Of a DNA stretch of 64,000 nt, positions 1 through 10,758 are shown one piece after another. The stretch is from Lonicera japonica (lineage: Eukaryota; Streptophyta; Magnoliopsida; Dipsacales; Caprifoliaceae). A model generated the notes under the pieces. It did no database searches and had not been told where the DNA came from. It saw only the letters and a program-made list of their open reading frames with translations. The number at the start of each line of letters is the position of its first letter. Within the stretch, counting starts at the first letter, position 1. Where the stretch lies: assembly GCA_021464415.1 (NCBI GenBank), contig CM038469.1, forward strand, positions 25,785,736 to 25,849,735, given 5' to 3'. A program made the translations under genes and the position numbers.

Positions 1-622
1 GGGTGGACTCCCCCTACTACCTCATGACCTTGGCAAGGTTAGCTCCTAGACTATGTCCGAGCTCCTAGATGAGGTCAACAAACAGATTGGCGTGGAAGAA
101 ACCCTGCAAGGAAGGAACCTGCCAGGTCTATCAGCTCTACTTTCATCCTCTAAGCGCCAAAGGGGGCATAGCCCACCTCGTGGTCAAGAAAGAGAGGGTA
201 AGAAAAGTAAGAAATAATCTAACAAGTCCGAGCCAGGAGACGGTAGAGCTTGCTAGCAATTCACCCCACTAACAGCTCCTTTGGGGGAAGTTTATGCCAA
301 ACTGGAGCTAGGGAAGATTCCTGAAGCTCGAAAGATGAAGAACTCTGAGAAAAAGAGGGATGCTACCAAGTACTGCCTGTACCACAAAGATCACGGATGT
401 GAGACAGATGATTGCTGGAAACTGAAGGAAAAGATAGAGAAGCTCATCCAGAGGGGGCAACTCAAACAATATGTGGATAAGAAGAATAAGACCCCCCTAA
501 AGGCCAAAGGGAAGGTGCCCAACAATGAAATATTCATGATTAAGGGGAGATCTTTGTATTCCGAAAATAGCAACAGGTCTAGAAAGGCTTATATCAGGCA
601 GGTTAAGTCCTCGAGCTTATAA
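1..622 (+). pseudogene. gag fragment of the Tat-type gypsy element
   Basis: Reading frames at 69-272 and 281-622 lie in different frames and together resemble the C-terminal part of plant gypsy gag. The second holds a Cys/His cluster (YCLYHKDHGCETDDC) followed by WKLKEKIEKLIQRGQLKQYV, the conserved linker that precedes the protease in this group. Gag packages the element RNA; the Cys/His cluster is the nucleic-acid-binding part. The start is cut off by the window edge, and the frame change near 275 plus the stop at 620 show it is broken. Confidence 0.8.
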
Positions 623-1249
623 GCCGAATACTTCAGCTTCAGGCCTACAAAAATGGTGAAATACGACTTCAAAAAGCTCATGTTTACTGATGAAGACATG
701 ATCGGGGTGGAGTTCCCCCAGGACAACCCCTTGGTGGTAATAGCAATGGTGGGCAATCACAATATCCATTGAATACTCATAAACACTGGGGTGACCTCTA
801 ACCTCATATACTACAATGCCCTCAAGGTAATGGGCCTTACAACAGAACACCTAACTTCTTCGACAGTTACTCTTGTTGGGTTCTCTGGGGAAAAGACTAA
901 ATCTTTAGGGACCATGAAGGTTACTATGACCCTCGGAACAACTCCAAAGTAGGTCACTATCATCGTCGAGTTTTTGGTACTCGACAGTGCCCCTCATTAC
1001 AATGCAATTTTAGGCAGGGGTACACTTAATGAGATCAGAGCTTCTGTCTCGACTTGCAGCCTAACAATGAGGTTCCCTACCCCCACGGAGTTGGAGAGGT
1101 TAGGGGAAACCAAGTGGAGGCTCGAAGCTGTCAGTTTGGCACTCTGAAAAAGTCAAGACCTCCGACATTAAAGTGGTGGAGCTTGAAACCTTAGCCATCG
1201 CGGAATTGGCTGTCGCAGAAGGGTCCATTGATTCGAAAAGTTGGGAAAT
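620..1249 (+). pseudogene. retroviral-type aspartic protease region, broken
   Basis: Translation around 770-845 gives ILINTGVTSNLIYYNALKV, matching the ILIDTGSSADILYYDAF motif of plant gypsy proteases. The catalytic Asp of DTG is Asn here (NTG), and a stop codon lies two codons before the motif. Downstream text (FLVLDSAPHYNAILGRGTLN at about 970-1030) matches the second conserved block (YNAILGRPTLN). The protease would cut the gag-pol polyprotein; this copy cannot be active. It ends where the copia element inserted. Confidence 0.75.
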
Positions 1250-1254
1250 AAATA

Positions 1255-2718
1255 TGTTGGTCAGAAATCAACCCTAGGGGAGGAATAGGGTTTTAAGAAA
1301 TCTAATGCGGAATTAAAATCTTTTTCTAAATGCTTAAGCAAAACAAATTTACTAAACAAATATATCTAGAAAATAATCAATACAAGCAATCAATCAAATA
1401 AACTCAAGATCAATCAATGAATAATAGCAAGTAAATAAATAGCTTGAGTTAAAAAGATTAAACCAATTGGAAGTCCAAGCCTTTTTGTCCTCACGGTTTT
1501 GGTTTACCAAACCATAGTCCGCGCTCGGTTAGTTCCCCAAGAAGTTCCACTAATTCCAATCTTCTTCCGGGTGAAGATCAAACCTTTACAAGTGTTGTTG
1601 TCTCACTATACTCTACAAGTATTGCTATACCACAATAATCTCACAAGAATCCCTCTTGCTAATCTATGAGATTTACCTCTCAGAATTTGAATACAAATTA
1701 TTTGGTGATTCACACCAATTAACAATAACTCTAAAGTGTTTAAAGAATACAATTCAAGCTCACACTAGAGTTACTTGTTTGATCAAGATTTCTAGCTCAA
1801 TAAGAATGATTGATCAAAAACAATTTTTTGAATCTTTTGATGTTGAAGATAGATGAAGAATAGAGTATATGAATGATTCAAGGTGTTCAAAATGTGTCTT
1901 AGATAGTGTATATATAGTCCCAAAAGTGATATAGTCGTTTGTAAGGTTTGGTAGAAGTTTGGTACCAAAAATGGTAAAAAATCAAAAATCGAACGGTTAT
2001 ATTCCAGGCCATTAGTCAATTGAGCAAAGCTCCTTAGTCGACTGAGTGGGCCTTAGTCGACTGAGCACAATCCATCAGTCGAGTGATGGACCAGATTGCC
2101 CATCAGGCTATAAGGCCAAAAATTTCAATTTTTGCACTTTTGCATATAAGCTCCAAAATCAATTCTAATGCTTTATGGACTTCAAAAATAAGTTCCTAAG
2201 ACACCTATTTTCGGAAAAACTCAAAATATGATCGGTTGAATTTAATATGAATTTATTTCAAAACTGATTTTTGCTAAAATGATGTTTTGAAAGAAATTTT
2301 GATTCAAACTTGACTTTGATCAATCTAAGAATGTTGTATCAATATATATGAGCTATATAAATAATCAAATAAGAAACTTTACATAATACCTAAGCAATCA
2401 CTCAATTATCGAATTAACGAGTCTTTGAATCCTTCGATTTGTTTCTTCAATTTGATCTTCACTTGTAGCTTTTGTCTTGAAGCTCTTGCATGTGATCATT
2501 GATCTTAGTGCTCCATGGATTTGCATTATGATGAGATTGATATTCTTTGACTTGTCCAATGCTTTGTTGAGGAATGATCTCGGTTTGGATTGATCGGTTT
2601 TGATCCACGTATGATGATCATTGAAGTGTGGCTATAAAAGCTTCAACACACATGTTAAATTACACATGATTGATTTATTGTTATTATCAAAATAAGATTA
2701 AGACCTTCTAGGTCAACA
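1255..2718 (-). repeat. 3' LTR of the copia element (left copy on +)
   Basis: Starts TGTTGG and ends GGTCAACA on +, so it has TG..CA ends. The part from 1507 on is closely repeated at 4501-5693. It contains several TAGTCGACTGAG-like words around 2035-2085, fewer in the other LTR. The last 250 bp on the left (1255-1506), which are the 3' end of the LTR in element orientation, are missing from the right copy. Confidence 0.8.
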
Positions 2719-3059
2719 ATCTCCTCCTTTTTGATGATGACAATAAATTATTGTGTTTTCAATAATAAGTATAAATAGCATATGAATAAATGATATATGC
2801 TCCCCCTTAATTTATGCATAGATAAAATAAATGATAATTAAAATTATTTTAAATATTTGAGATAGTTTCAAAACTAATAAACAATTTTAAAACCAATAAA
2901 ACATTTTTGATCTCAAATAAGGTTTTCAAAAGAAAACAATTATCAATGTTAAAGACATAGAGCATTTAATAGTCTTACTAACATTGATCATCAACACACA
3001 TTTTCTCCTCCTATGGCCACATAAAAAAGGGATCAAGGCCACGGAGAGAAAATGGTAGG

Positions 3060-3812
3060 CGCCATGTGTGCTTCATCGATGAGGAAACGATTTGTATGCC
3101 CTTCCATCTTTTACCATAAGGCAAAGGTCGGCCATTTCTTCATCACTTGACTCAATATCGGATTCGTCTTCATCCGATTCGCTAGAATGCCATTTGAGAG
3201 CATTGTTCAACCTCTTGTACAATTCTTCCTTATTTGCTTTCTTCTAATCGGACAATTTGACTTGTAGTGTCCCAATTCATGACAGTGGAAACACTTTCTT
3301 TCCTCATTATTAATTTTTGGATGAGTTGATCTATCATTGAGGATCTTTGAGGATGAGGGATCGTTGTTGATCTTCCCTTGTGAGTACTTCTTCTTTGTTA
3401 GGAATTTCTCAAACTTCCTAGAGAGAAGTGCCATGTCTCCATTTCCTTTTGTTCATTTTCCTTTATTTGACTTTAAGGTAAATATTGTCATTGGATTTGC
3501 TTTCTTTCCTCATTCTTCTCTTTGCAACTCTTTTTCATGGGTTTTGAGAGAACCCAAGAACTCATCCATGCTAAGCCTTTTGAGGTTCTTAGCTTCTTGA
3601 ATTGCCGACACCTTAGGCCTCCACATTTTTGGAAGAATCCTAAGCACTTTTCTAATCTTCTCTTCATTAGAGTAAACCTTGCCAAGAAGGTCCAAAGCAT
3701 TAGTGAGAATAGAAAATCTACTATACATGGAAGCAAGTGATTCGTTAGGCTCCATCTTAAACAATTCATAATCATGGACAAGTTTATTAATATTGTCCTC
3801 CTTTATCAAACC
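3060..3812 (-). pseudogene. copia gag remnant with CCHC zinc knuckle
   Basis: On -, 3510-3809 reads LVHDYELFKMEPNESLASMY and onward, the UBN2/retrotransposon gag family of copia elements. 3207-3434 holds the zinc knuckle CFHCHELGHYKSNC (CX2CX4HX4C). A third stretch in another frame ends in an acidic tail (SSESDEDESDIESSDEEMAD at about 3125-3190), also usual for copia gag. The frames change at least twice and the N-terminal half is deleted, so it is a pseudogene. Gag would coat the element RNA. Confidence 0.8.
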
Positions 3813-4499
3813 TAGGGGTGTGCACGGTCCGGTTGACCGGACCGAATAGCCTAGGACTGGACCGGACCAGAAATTTCGGTCCCAAAAATTAGAAGACCGG
3901 ACCGGACCGAAACGCCTGTAAAGACCGGACCAGACCGGTTCGGTCCGGTTCCGGTCGGTCCATTCGGTCTGGGCTTTTTTTTTGGGCTCAAAAGTCGTAT
4001 TAAGAAAAAGAAAAAAAAATTAGCACAACAATAATATATGGATTGTTTTTTTCGCAGTTTATATGGAATTTTTAGACTACGTACAAGAAATTCGAAATAA
4101 TAAGATTCCCTGATAATCCTAAAGCCTCTTCATCTTTGAAAATAAAATTAACATTAATGGAAGTCCAAAAACAACTGTTGCTTATTGAGCTTAATTTTAT
4201 TAATTCAAGAAAATTTGTTAAAAAATGCATTAATTGATGTAATCACTGAGTAGATTTTGGTTTTAGTATTAATATTATATATTAATAATATATATTTAAA
4301 TATATATATATATTAAAACCGGTCCGGTCCGGTCCGACCGTAGTATTAAAATGCAAGACCGAAGACCGGACCAAAATGATCCGGTCCTTCAAAATTTAGA
4401 CCGGACCAGACCAAACTCAAATGGTCCGGTCCAAATCGGTCCATTTTTCGGTTCAATTTTTTCGGTTTGTCGGTCCGGTTCGGTTTTTGAACACCCCTA
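3813..4499. mobile_element. hAT-like MITE, 687 bp
   Basis: Terminal inverted repeats TAGGGGTGTGCACGG / ...GAACACCCCTA and a perfect 8-bp target duplication ATCAAACC (3805-3812 and 4500-4507) are the hAT signature. Both subterminal regions are packed with GGACCGG/CCGGTCC words in both orientations, presumably transposase sites. No coding capacity. The centre is AT-rich with TATATA runs near 4270-4315. A related but longer element lies at 60761-61900. Confidence 0.85.
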
Positions 4500-4507
4500 A
4501 TCAAACC

Positions 4508-5693
4508 ATAGTCCGTGCTCGGTTAGTTCCCCGAGAAGTTCCACTAATTGCAATTTTTTTCTGGGCGAAGATCAAACATTTACAAGTGTTGTTGTCTAAC
4601 TACACTCTACATGTACTACTATACCACAATACTCTCACAAGAATCCCCCTTGCTAATCTATGAGATTTACCTCTCACAATTTGAATACAAATTATTTGGT
4701 GATTCACACCAATTAACAATAAGTCTCAAGTGTTTAAAAAATACAATTTAAGCTCACACTAGAGTTACTTGTTTGATCAAGATTTCTAGCTCAATAAGAA
4801 TGATTGATCAAAAACAATTTCTTGAATCTTTTGATGTTGAAGATAGATGAAGAATAGAGTATATGAATGATTCAAGGTGTTCAAAATGTGTCTTAGATAG
4901 TGTATATATAATCCCAAAAGTGATATAGCCGTTTGTGAGGTTTGGTAGAAGTTTGATACAAAAAATGGTAAAAAATCAAAAATTCAACGGCTATATTCTG
5001 GGCCATCAGTCGACTAAGCAAAGCTCCTTAGTCGACTGAGCACAATCCATCAGTCGAGTGATGGACCAGATTGCCCATCAGGCCATAAGGCCAAAAATTT
5101 TAATTTTTGCACTTTTGCATATAAGCTCCAAAATCAATTCTGATGCTTTATGGACTTCAAAAATAAGTTCCTAAGACATCTATTTTCGGGAAAACTCAAA
5201 ATATGATCGTTTGAATTTAATATGAATTTATTTCAAAACTGGTTTTTGCTAAAATGATGTTTTGAAAGAAATTTTGATTCAAACTTGACTTTAATCAATC
5301 TAAGAATGTTGTATCAATATCTATGAGCTATATAAATAATCAAATAAGAAACTTTACATAATACCTAAGCACTCACTCAATTATCGAATTAACGAGTCTT
5401 TGAATGCTTCGATTTGTTTCTTCAATTTGATCTTCACTTGTAGCTTTTGTCTTGAAGCTCTTGCATGTGATCATTGATCTTAGTGCTCCATGGATTTGCA
5501 TTGTGATGAGATTGATATTCTTTGACTTGTCCAATGCTTTGTTGAGGAATGATCTCGGTTTGGACTGATCGGTTTTGATCCACGTATGATAATCATTGAA
5601 GTGTGGCTATAAAAGCTTCAACACACATGTTAAATTACACATGATTGATTTATTGTTATTATCAAAATAAGATTAAGACCTTCTAGGTCAAGA
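4508..5693 (-). repeat. 5' LTR of the copia element, truncated at its inner end
   Basis: Closely matches 1514-2718. It ends GGTCAAGA instead of GGTCAACA (one substitution at the terminal CA). Its inner part, the primer binding site and the beginning of gag are missing; the homology stops at ATCAAACCATAG, exactly where the hAT-like MITE lies. The deletion removed everything between gag and the middle of the LTR. Confidence 0.75.
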
Positions 5694-5698
5694 AAATA

Positions 5699-6775
5699 CC
5701 TTAGACTCGAACGATGAAGAAAAGGAGCTCAGAGATAAGCCTGTAAAGTACTTGAAAGATTTGATTTTGGATCCCTTGCGGCCCGATAGAGTCCTGAAAA
5801 TCTGTAACTAGCTCGGTCCAGAGATCAGAAAAAAGCTCGGCCAATGCCTGCGAGCCAACGCCAATGTTTTTGCATGGTCCCATGACGACATGAAAGGGCT
5901 GAACCCGGAGGTCATGGTTCACAAGCTAAATGCAGACCCAAGCCTTCAAGCCCGTTAGGCAAAAGAGGAGAAACTTTGCCACTGAGAAAAACTTGGCAGG
6001 CAAGTAGGAAGTCCAAATACTGCTCTAAGCTGGGTTCATTCGCGAGGTCCAATAACCAAAGTGGCTCTCTAATGTGGTGCTTGCGAAGAAAAATAGTGGG
6101 AAGTGGATAATGTGCGTCGATTTCAAAGACCTCAACAAGGCCTGCCCGAAAGATAGTTTTCCACTTCCGAAAATTGACCAACTCATGGATGCAACCACCG
6201 GCCATGAGATGTTGAGGTTTATGGACGCATACTCTGGCTACAACCAGGTCATGATGGCTCCCGAAAACAAAGAAAAAACATCCTTCATCACTAATGAAGG
6301 AACATACTGCTACAAGGCCATGCCATTCGGCCTTAGAAATGCTAGAGCTACCTACCTACGAATGATAAGTGCATTGTTTACAGACCAAATTGGCAGAAAC
6401 ATGAAAGTCTACGACGATGACATGTTAGTTAAGAGTCTTAAAACCTCCAGCCATGTGGCCAACCTCGATGAGGCCTTTTCTATACTTGGACAGAACGGCA
6501 TGTCCCCCAACCTTGCCAAATGCACCTTCGGAGTGAAAGGGAAAATATTCTTGGGCTTTATGGTCACCCAAAGAGGAATTGAAGCCAACCTTGAAAAAAT
6601 ACAAGCTTTGATCAACATGAAATCTTCTACCAAACCAAAGGTGGTCCAAAGTCTGGTGAGACGAGTCGCGATTCTGAACAAATTCATCTCCAAGGCCACT
6701 GACAAGTGCCAGCCTTTCTTTAAAACTTTAAAGAAGGCTTTCGAGTGGACAGAAGAGTGTGAGCTTGCTTTTTAA
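5699..6775 (+). pseudogene. gypsy reverse transcriptase domain
   Basis: The open frame 6074-6775 (233 codons) carries the conserved RT blocks: KWIMCVDFKDLNKACPKDSFPLP, MDAYSGYNQVMM, KTSFITNEGTYCYKAMPFGL, and the catalytic box as YDDDMLVKS (usual YVDDMLVKS), so both catalytic Asp are kept. It continues into the thumb/connection with ALINMKSSTKPKVVQSLVRR. Upstream (5699-6073) the frame has stops and changes. RT copies the element RNA into DNA. As the longest intact stretch of the element it shows the least damage, but it is cut off from gag by the copia insertion. Confidence 0.9.
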
Positions 6776-7768
6776 CGGCTCAAGCAGTACCTTGGAGCTC
6801 ATTCACTACTCAGCTTTCCAAGGAAAGTCGAGATCCTTTGCCTATACCTTGTTGTTTTATAGACCAAAGTCAGTTCGGCACTCATGAGAAACGAGGAAGG
6901 CGCACAACTCCCTATCTATTACACAAATAGATCCCTGCACGCTGCTGAGCTAAATTACTCGAGGTTAGAGAAACTGGCCTACGCCCTCCTCATTACGTCT
7001 AGGAAACTGAGGCCCTACTTCCAAGCCCACACTATAGATGTGTTCACGGATCAGCCGTTGCAAAGAATTCTCAATAAGCCATAGCAATCAGGGCGTCTGA
7101 CTGTATAGACTGTTGAGCTCGGATAATTCATGATTAACTACTGACCTTGAACCTCGATCAAGGGCCAGGCGGTAGTAGATTTCATAGCCGAGTTCACCTA
7201 CACAGAAGAATATATTAGTGAACTGCCAGAGCTGCTACCACTTCTAGACCCAAACACCTCAACTCCTACCACTTCGATGAATCTTTTGCCAGGGGTGCCC
7301 GTATGGGTCTTGCAGGCTGATGGAGCTTACAATTGACAAGGTTTTGGAGTTGGTTTGGTGCTGATCACCCCTGAGGCCAAACATCCTAGAGATAGCTCTG
7401 AAATTCCTCTTAAAAGCCTCCAACAACGAGGCTGAGTACGAAGCCATCATTTCGGGTCTGAGAATAGCTGGTGATCTGCGAGCAAAGTAGATGGTGGTCT
7501 ATAATAACTCCGTAGTAGTAGTTAGCCAATACTTGGTCATAACATGGCAAAGGAAGATCACATGGCTGCCTACTTGGCGAAGGCTAGGACAGCAGCTCAG
7601 AGGTACTCTAACTTAATTTTCATTAAAGTCTCGCAAGCTCAAAACAATAAAGTAGATCGCCTGGCCAAGTTCGCCACAACTTCGGATGTACCAAGTGGAA
7701 TCCACATCGAGTACCTGGAAAGAAAAGCCATAGATGAGCTCATAGAGCTAGATACAACTCTAGTGTAG
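6776..7768 (+). pseudogene. gypsy RNase H region, broken
   Basis: 6884-7084 encodes the RT-RNase H connection (LPIYYTNRSLHAAELNYSRL, LRPYFQAHTIDVFTDQPL). After several stops, 7305-7460 in mixed frames gives LQADGAYN, GFGVGLVLITPE and NNEAEYEAIISGL, the plant gypsy RNase H blocks. 7544-7768 gives the end of the domain (QAQNNKVDRLAKFATTSDV). RNase H removes RNA from the RNA/DNA hybrid. At least four stops or frame changes are visible. Confidence 0.8.
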
Positions 7769-7837
7769 GTTTGTAAATGTTGGATTGATCCAATTCTGAG
7801 CTACCTCACGAGTGGAGCTCTTTTAGAGGATAAGTAG

Positions 7838-8995
7838 ATGGCCAAAATGATAAAATTTGTGTCCAAAAGATATATGATCATCGAAGAAATACTGTATAAG
7901 AGAGGTTACGCTCTTTCGTTCTTGCTCTGCCTGCACCCATACCAAGCCCAAGCAGCCCTACTAGTGATTCACGAAGGTTTATGTGGAAGGCACCCGGCAG
8001 CTCGCTCATTAGCTTTCAAAGTTGGCAGACAGGACTATTTTTGGCCCACCATCCTGCGAGACGCCAATGAGTTGGTAAGAAAATGTGACAACTGTTAGCG
8101 ATTTTCCAACATCCAACAGCTCCTGACAGAGCTCATGACCTCTGTTAGCAGTCCTTGGTCTTTCTCTCAATGGGGCATGGACATAGTTGGGCCCTTTCCC
8201 CTAGGTAAAGGCCAGACCAAGTTTATGGTGGTAGCTATCGATTACTTCACCAAGTGGGCTGAGGCAGAAGCCCTGACCATAATTACCACGGTGAAGATCC
8301 AGGGTTTCGTATGGACGGACATCATCTGTTGTTTTGGTCTCCCCAAGGTGCTGATCACTAATAATGGAGAGCAGTTCAACTACGACCTCTTTAAAGACTT
8401 CTGTGGAGGACATGGAATCGAAAACCACTATAGCTCGCTTGTCCACTCTCAGGCCAATGGCCAAGCAGAGGTCACCAACATAACCTTACTGAGCTCATTA
8501 AAGAAGAGACTTGATGATGCCAAAAAAAAACTGGTTTGAAGAGCTCCCATCAGTACTATAGGCTTATAGGACCACCACTAGAGGTCTAACGGGTGAAACC
8601 CCTTTCTCTTTGACCTATGAAACTAAAGCAGTTATTCTAGTAGAAATGGGAGTCCCAGCTTACAAAATTAACCATTATGACCCAGTTCGTAATGATGAAG
8701 ACTTGCTGGCTATCTTAGACCTCCTCGAAGAAAAAGAGAGCAAGCTCGGATCAAAGAAGAAGCCTATAAAAGAAGCATGGTCAAAAGCTACAATAAAAGG
8801 GTCAAGCATAGGAGTTTGAATGTTGGTGACTTAGTACTTCGAAAAGTCACCCTAGTAATTAAGATTTCTGATCATGGTAAGCTCGCTGCCAAATGGGAAG
8901 GTCCCTATGTGGTTACCAAGGTCAACAAACCTGGGACTTATTACTCGAGGACTATGGATGGCATGGAGCTCATGAGGCCATGGAATATATAACAC
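7838..8995 (+). pseudogene. gypsy integrase (HHCC, DDE-type core, C-terminal domain), broken
   Basis: 7838-8098 holds the zinc-binding part (HEGLCGRHPAARSLAF, then CDNC). 8135-8539 holds the core: WGMDIVGPFPLGKGQTKFMV, DYFTKWAEAEAL, LITNNGEQFNYDLFKDFC and NGQAEVTN. The second catalytic Asp (usually SDNG or TDNG) is Asn (TNNG), so strand transfer is lost. 8610-8992 gives the C-terminal part (LNVGDLVLRKV, KLAAKWEGPYVVTKVNKPGTY). Stops at 8096 and 8537 and a frame change near 8780 confirm decay. The pol text runs into a stop just after 8990. Confidence 0.85.
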
Positions 8996-9115
8996 CTCAA
9001 AAGATACTATCCTTGAGCTGAAATATATTGCACTTTTGTAATAGTTGTTTCCAAGAAAAATATAAATTTCATTTTAGTACTTCATTACTTGTAAAGTTGT
9101 ATTCTGAAATGTAAA

Positions 9116-9360
9116 AAATCCTCTCATAAAGAGTTCGGTTTAGTAAGTGCACAGCTCATTGAGCACACTTGCACTCCGCAGGAAAATCCTCTCACAAAGA
9201 GGTCGGTTAAGTAAGTGCACAGCTCATTGAGCACACTTGCACTCTGCAGGAAAATCCTTTCACAAAGAGGTCAGTTTAGTAAGTGCACAGCTTATTGAGC
9301 ACACTTACACTCCGCAAAAAATCCTCTCACAAAGAGGTTGGTGTAGTAACTACTAGCTCC
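9116..9360. repeat. tandem repeat, about 66-bp unit, nearly four copies
   Basis: The block beginning AAATCCTCTCACAAAGAG and containing AGTAAGTGCACAGCTCATTG recurs from about 9116, 9183, 9250 and 9317, with small differences. It lies just downstream of the integrase in the gypsy 3' region. Such repeats are common in this part of Tat-type elements. Confidence 0.85.
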
Positions 9361-9756
9361 ACGAGCACTTTTTCACACTGAGGGGTCCAAGTGATATTTA
9401 AGAATTCTTGGTAAAATTTGCTTAAGTTCTAGGGAGCATAACTCTTACAGACCTAACCAAAGTAACGAGAATTCCGTTTCCCACTAAGGGACCCAAAATA
9501 AACCAGTTCAAACAAGCTACAGGTCATTGACCTCTTGTTAATTTGTTTAAGGCCTTCTTTGAGGCATGTCATTCACCTTAAGTAATTATTCTACATTTTT
9601 TCTACTTTGTGGAGGCATTAAAGTATCTATAGACAAGAATTAAGATAAGCAACAAAGACAATTTTCAAGGAGAAAATAATTAATTTCGTTAATAGAAGAG
9701 TAGATACACAGGTCCTAAGATTTCTATACAAAAGAGAAAAGTTCTATCAAAACTAC

Positions 9757-10753
9757 TGTTCAGCCCCATCACCAGCTCCTTCACCAGATTTCGAAAGGGA
9801 GGGTTTGCCAATCGCCCACTTGGTCAGCACGTCTGGCTCCTCAGCTTGGATCAGTTGTAGCACAACAAGGGAGTCGGACCTCTTCTCAGCGATCTTGGCC
9901 TCCAACTCGGGAGTCACGTCGATCTATGAGGGAGCTTCTAGCTCCTTGAGCTCCTTGGGCCTTTGCTAAGCCAACTCTTTGTACTTGTAAAATCTAGTTA
10001 CAAGGAAGTTAGAAATCTTTAATAGTGGGCCCTTGGAGCTGCAAAAATCTTCGATAGCCTGGACTCTTACAGCATGAAGGGACTCCCTTAGCTCTTTGAG
10101 GTCTTTCTCCAGATCAGAAAGCTGAGTCTGGCTAGCACTTAGTGCTGCCTCAACATCTTCCCTCTTTTTATGCTCTAGCTCCACAGCCCTTTTCGGCTAC
10201 CTCAAGTGTAGATCCAGCAGCTTGGAGGTCCTTCCTGGCATTGATCAGCTTGGATTTAAAACTGAAAGCCTCCTACTTCGTGGCCTCATGATTTTGCCCC
10301 AGCGTTTTGTATGCAAACTCCAGCCGGGCGAACATGGTGTTGAAGTTGTCTACCTTGCCTTTTAGGCTTTCAGTCTCTGACAAGGCGTTACTCAGTTGCT
10401 CCAGCATGACCTTCTTGTCATTTTTGACTCTCTTGAGATCGCTTTTGGCAACATAGAGCTCATTCTGAATTTTGGTGAGCTCCTCCTAAAGAGCTGTATG
10501 GCCAGTTGTGCTCGAGCCCTCTTCAGCCAGGTAGAGGATAGAAAAGAATAAATTCATGGCCTGCGAAGAATAAATTCATGGCTAAAGCGCTTCTTTTCTT
10601 GGCGGTCTTATTAGTGTTCACCTTGAAGATCAACTTTGAAATAGAAGGTAAAAACATGAGTTGAATACATAGCCCAGCTCTTCATAGACTCAGAAAAAAA
10701 ACAAGAAGGTAGAGACTTACTCTTCTTGGGTGCCACGGGCACCTGTTGGAGGG
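9757..10753 (-). pseudogene. antisense frame of the Tat element, C-terminal coiled-coil half
   Basis: On -, 9966-10184 reads KREDVEAALSASQTQLSDLE and KDLKELRESLHAVRVQ, a heptad-like, Glu/Lys/Leu-rich coiled coil. In the same direction the text continues to AIGKPSLSKSGEGAGDGAEQ ending near 9757. The stretch 10200-10740 also translates on - into charged helix-like text with a few stops. It is the continuation of the antisense frame at 13056-14306 and is separated from it only by the solo LTR. Function of these antisense frames in Tat elements is not known. Confidence 0.6.
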
Positions 10754-10758
10754 GGGGC

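Larger units (their letters stand above)
1255..5693 (-). mobile_element. Ty1/copia retrotransposon, internally deleted, inserted in the gypsy pol
   Basis: Two long similar direct repeats (1255-2718 and about 4508-5693) flank a short internal region with gag remnants on -. The flanking 5-bp repeats are AAATA at 1250-1254 and 5694-5698. The gypsy reading (ending SWEIN before the insertion, LDSNDEEKELRDKP after it) joins sensibly across the element. On -, the polypurine tract AAAAAGGAGGAGAT lies directly before the LTR start TGTTGACCTAGAAGG (complement near 2718). No protease, integrase or RT is present, and the 5' LTR lacks its inner end, so it is non-autonomous and dead. A second tract-like AAGGGGGAGC lies at about 2802-2811. 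Confidence 0.85.

Noticed and set aside
6409..6705. Long frames on - opposite the reverse transcriptase
   Set aside because: They are shadows of the RT coding strand and have no family resemblance.
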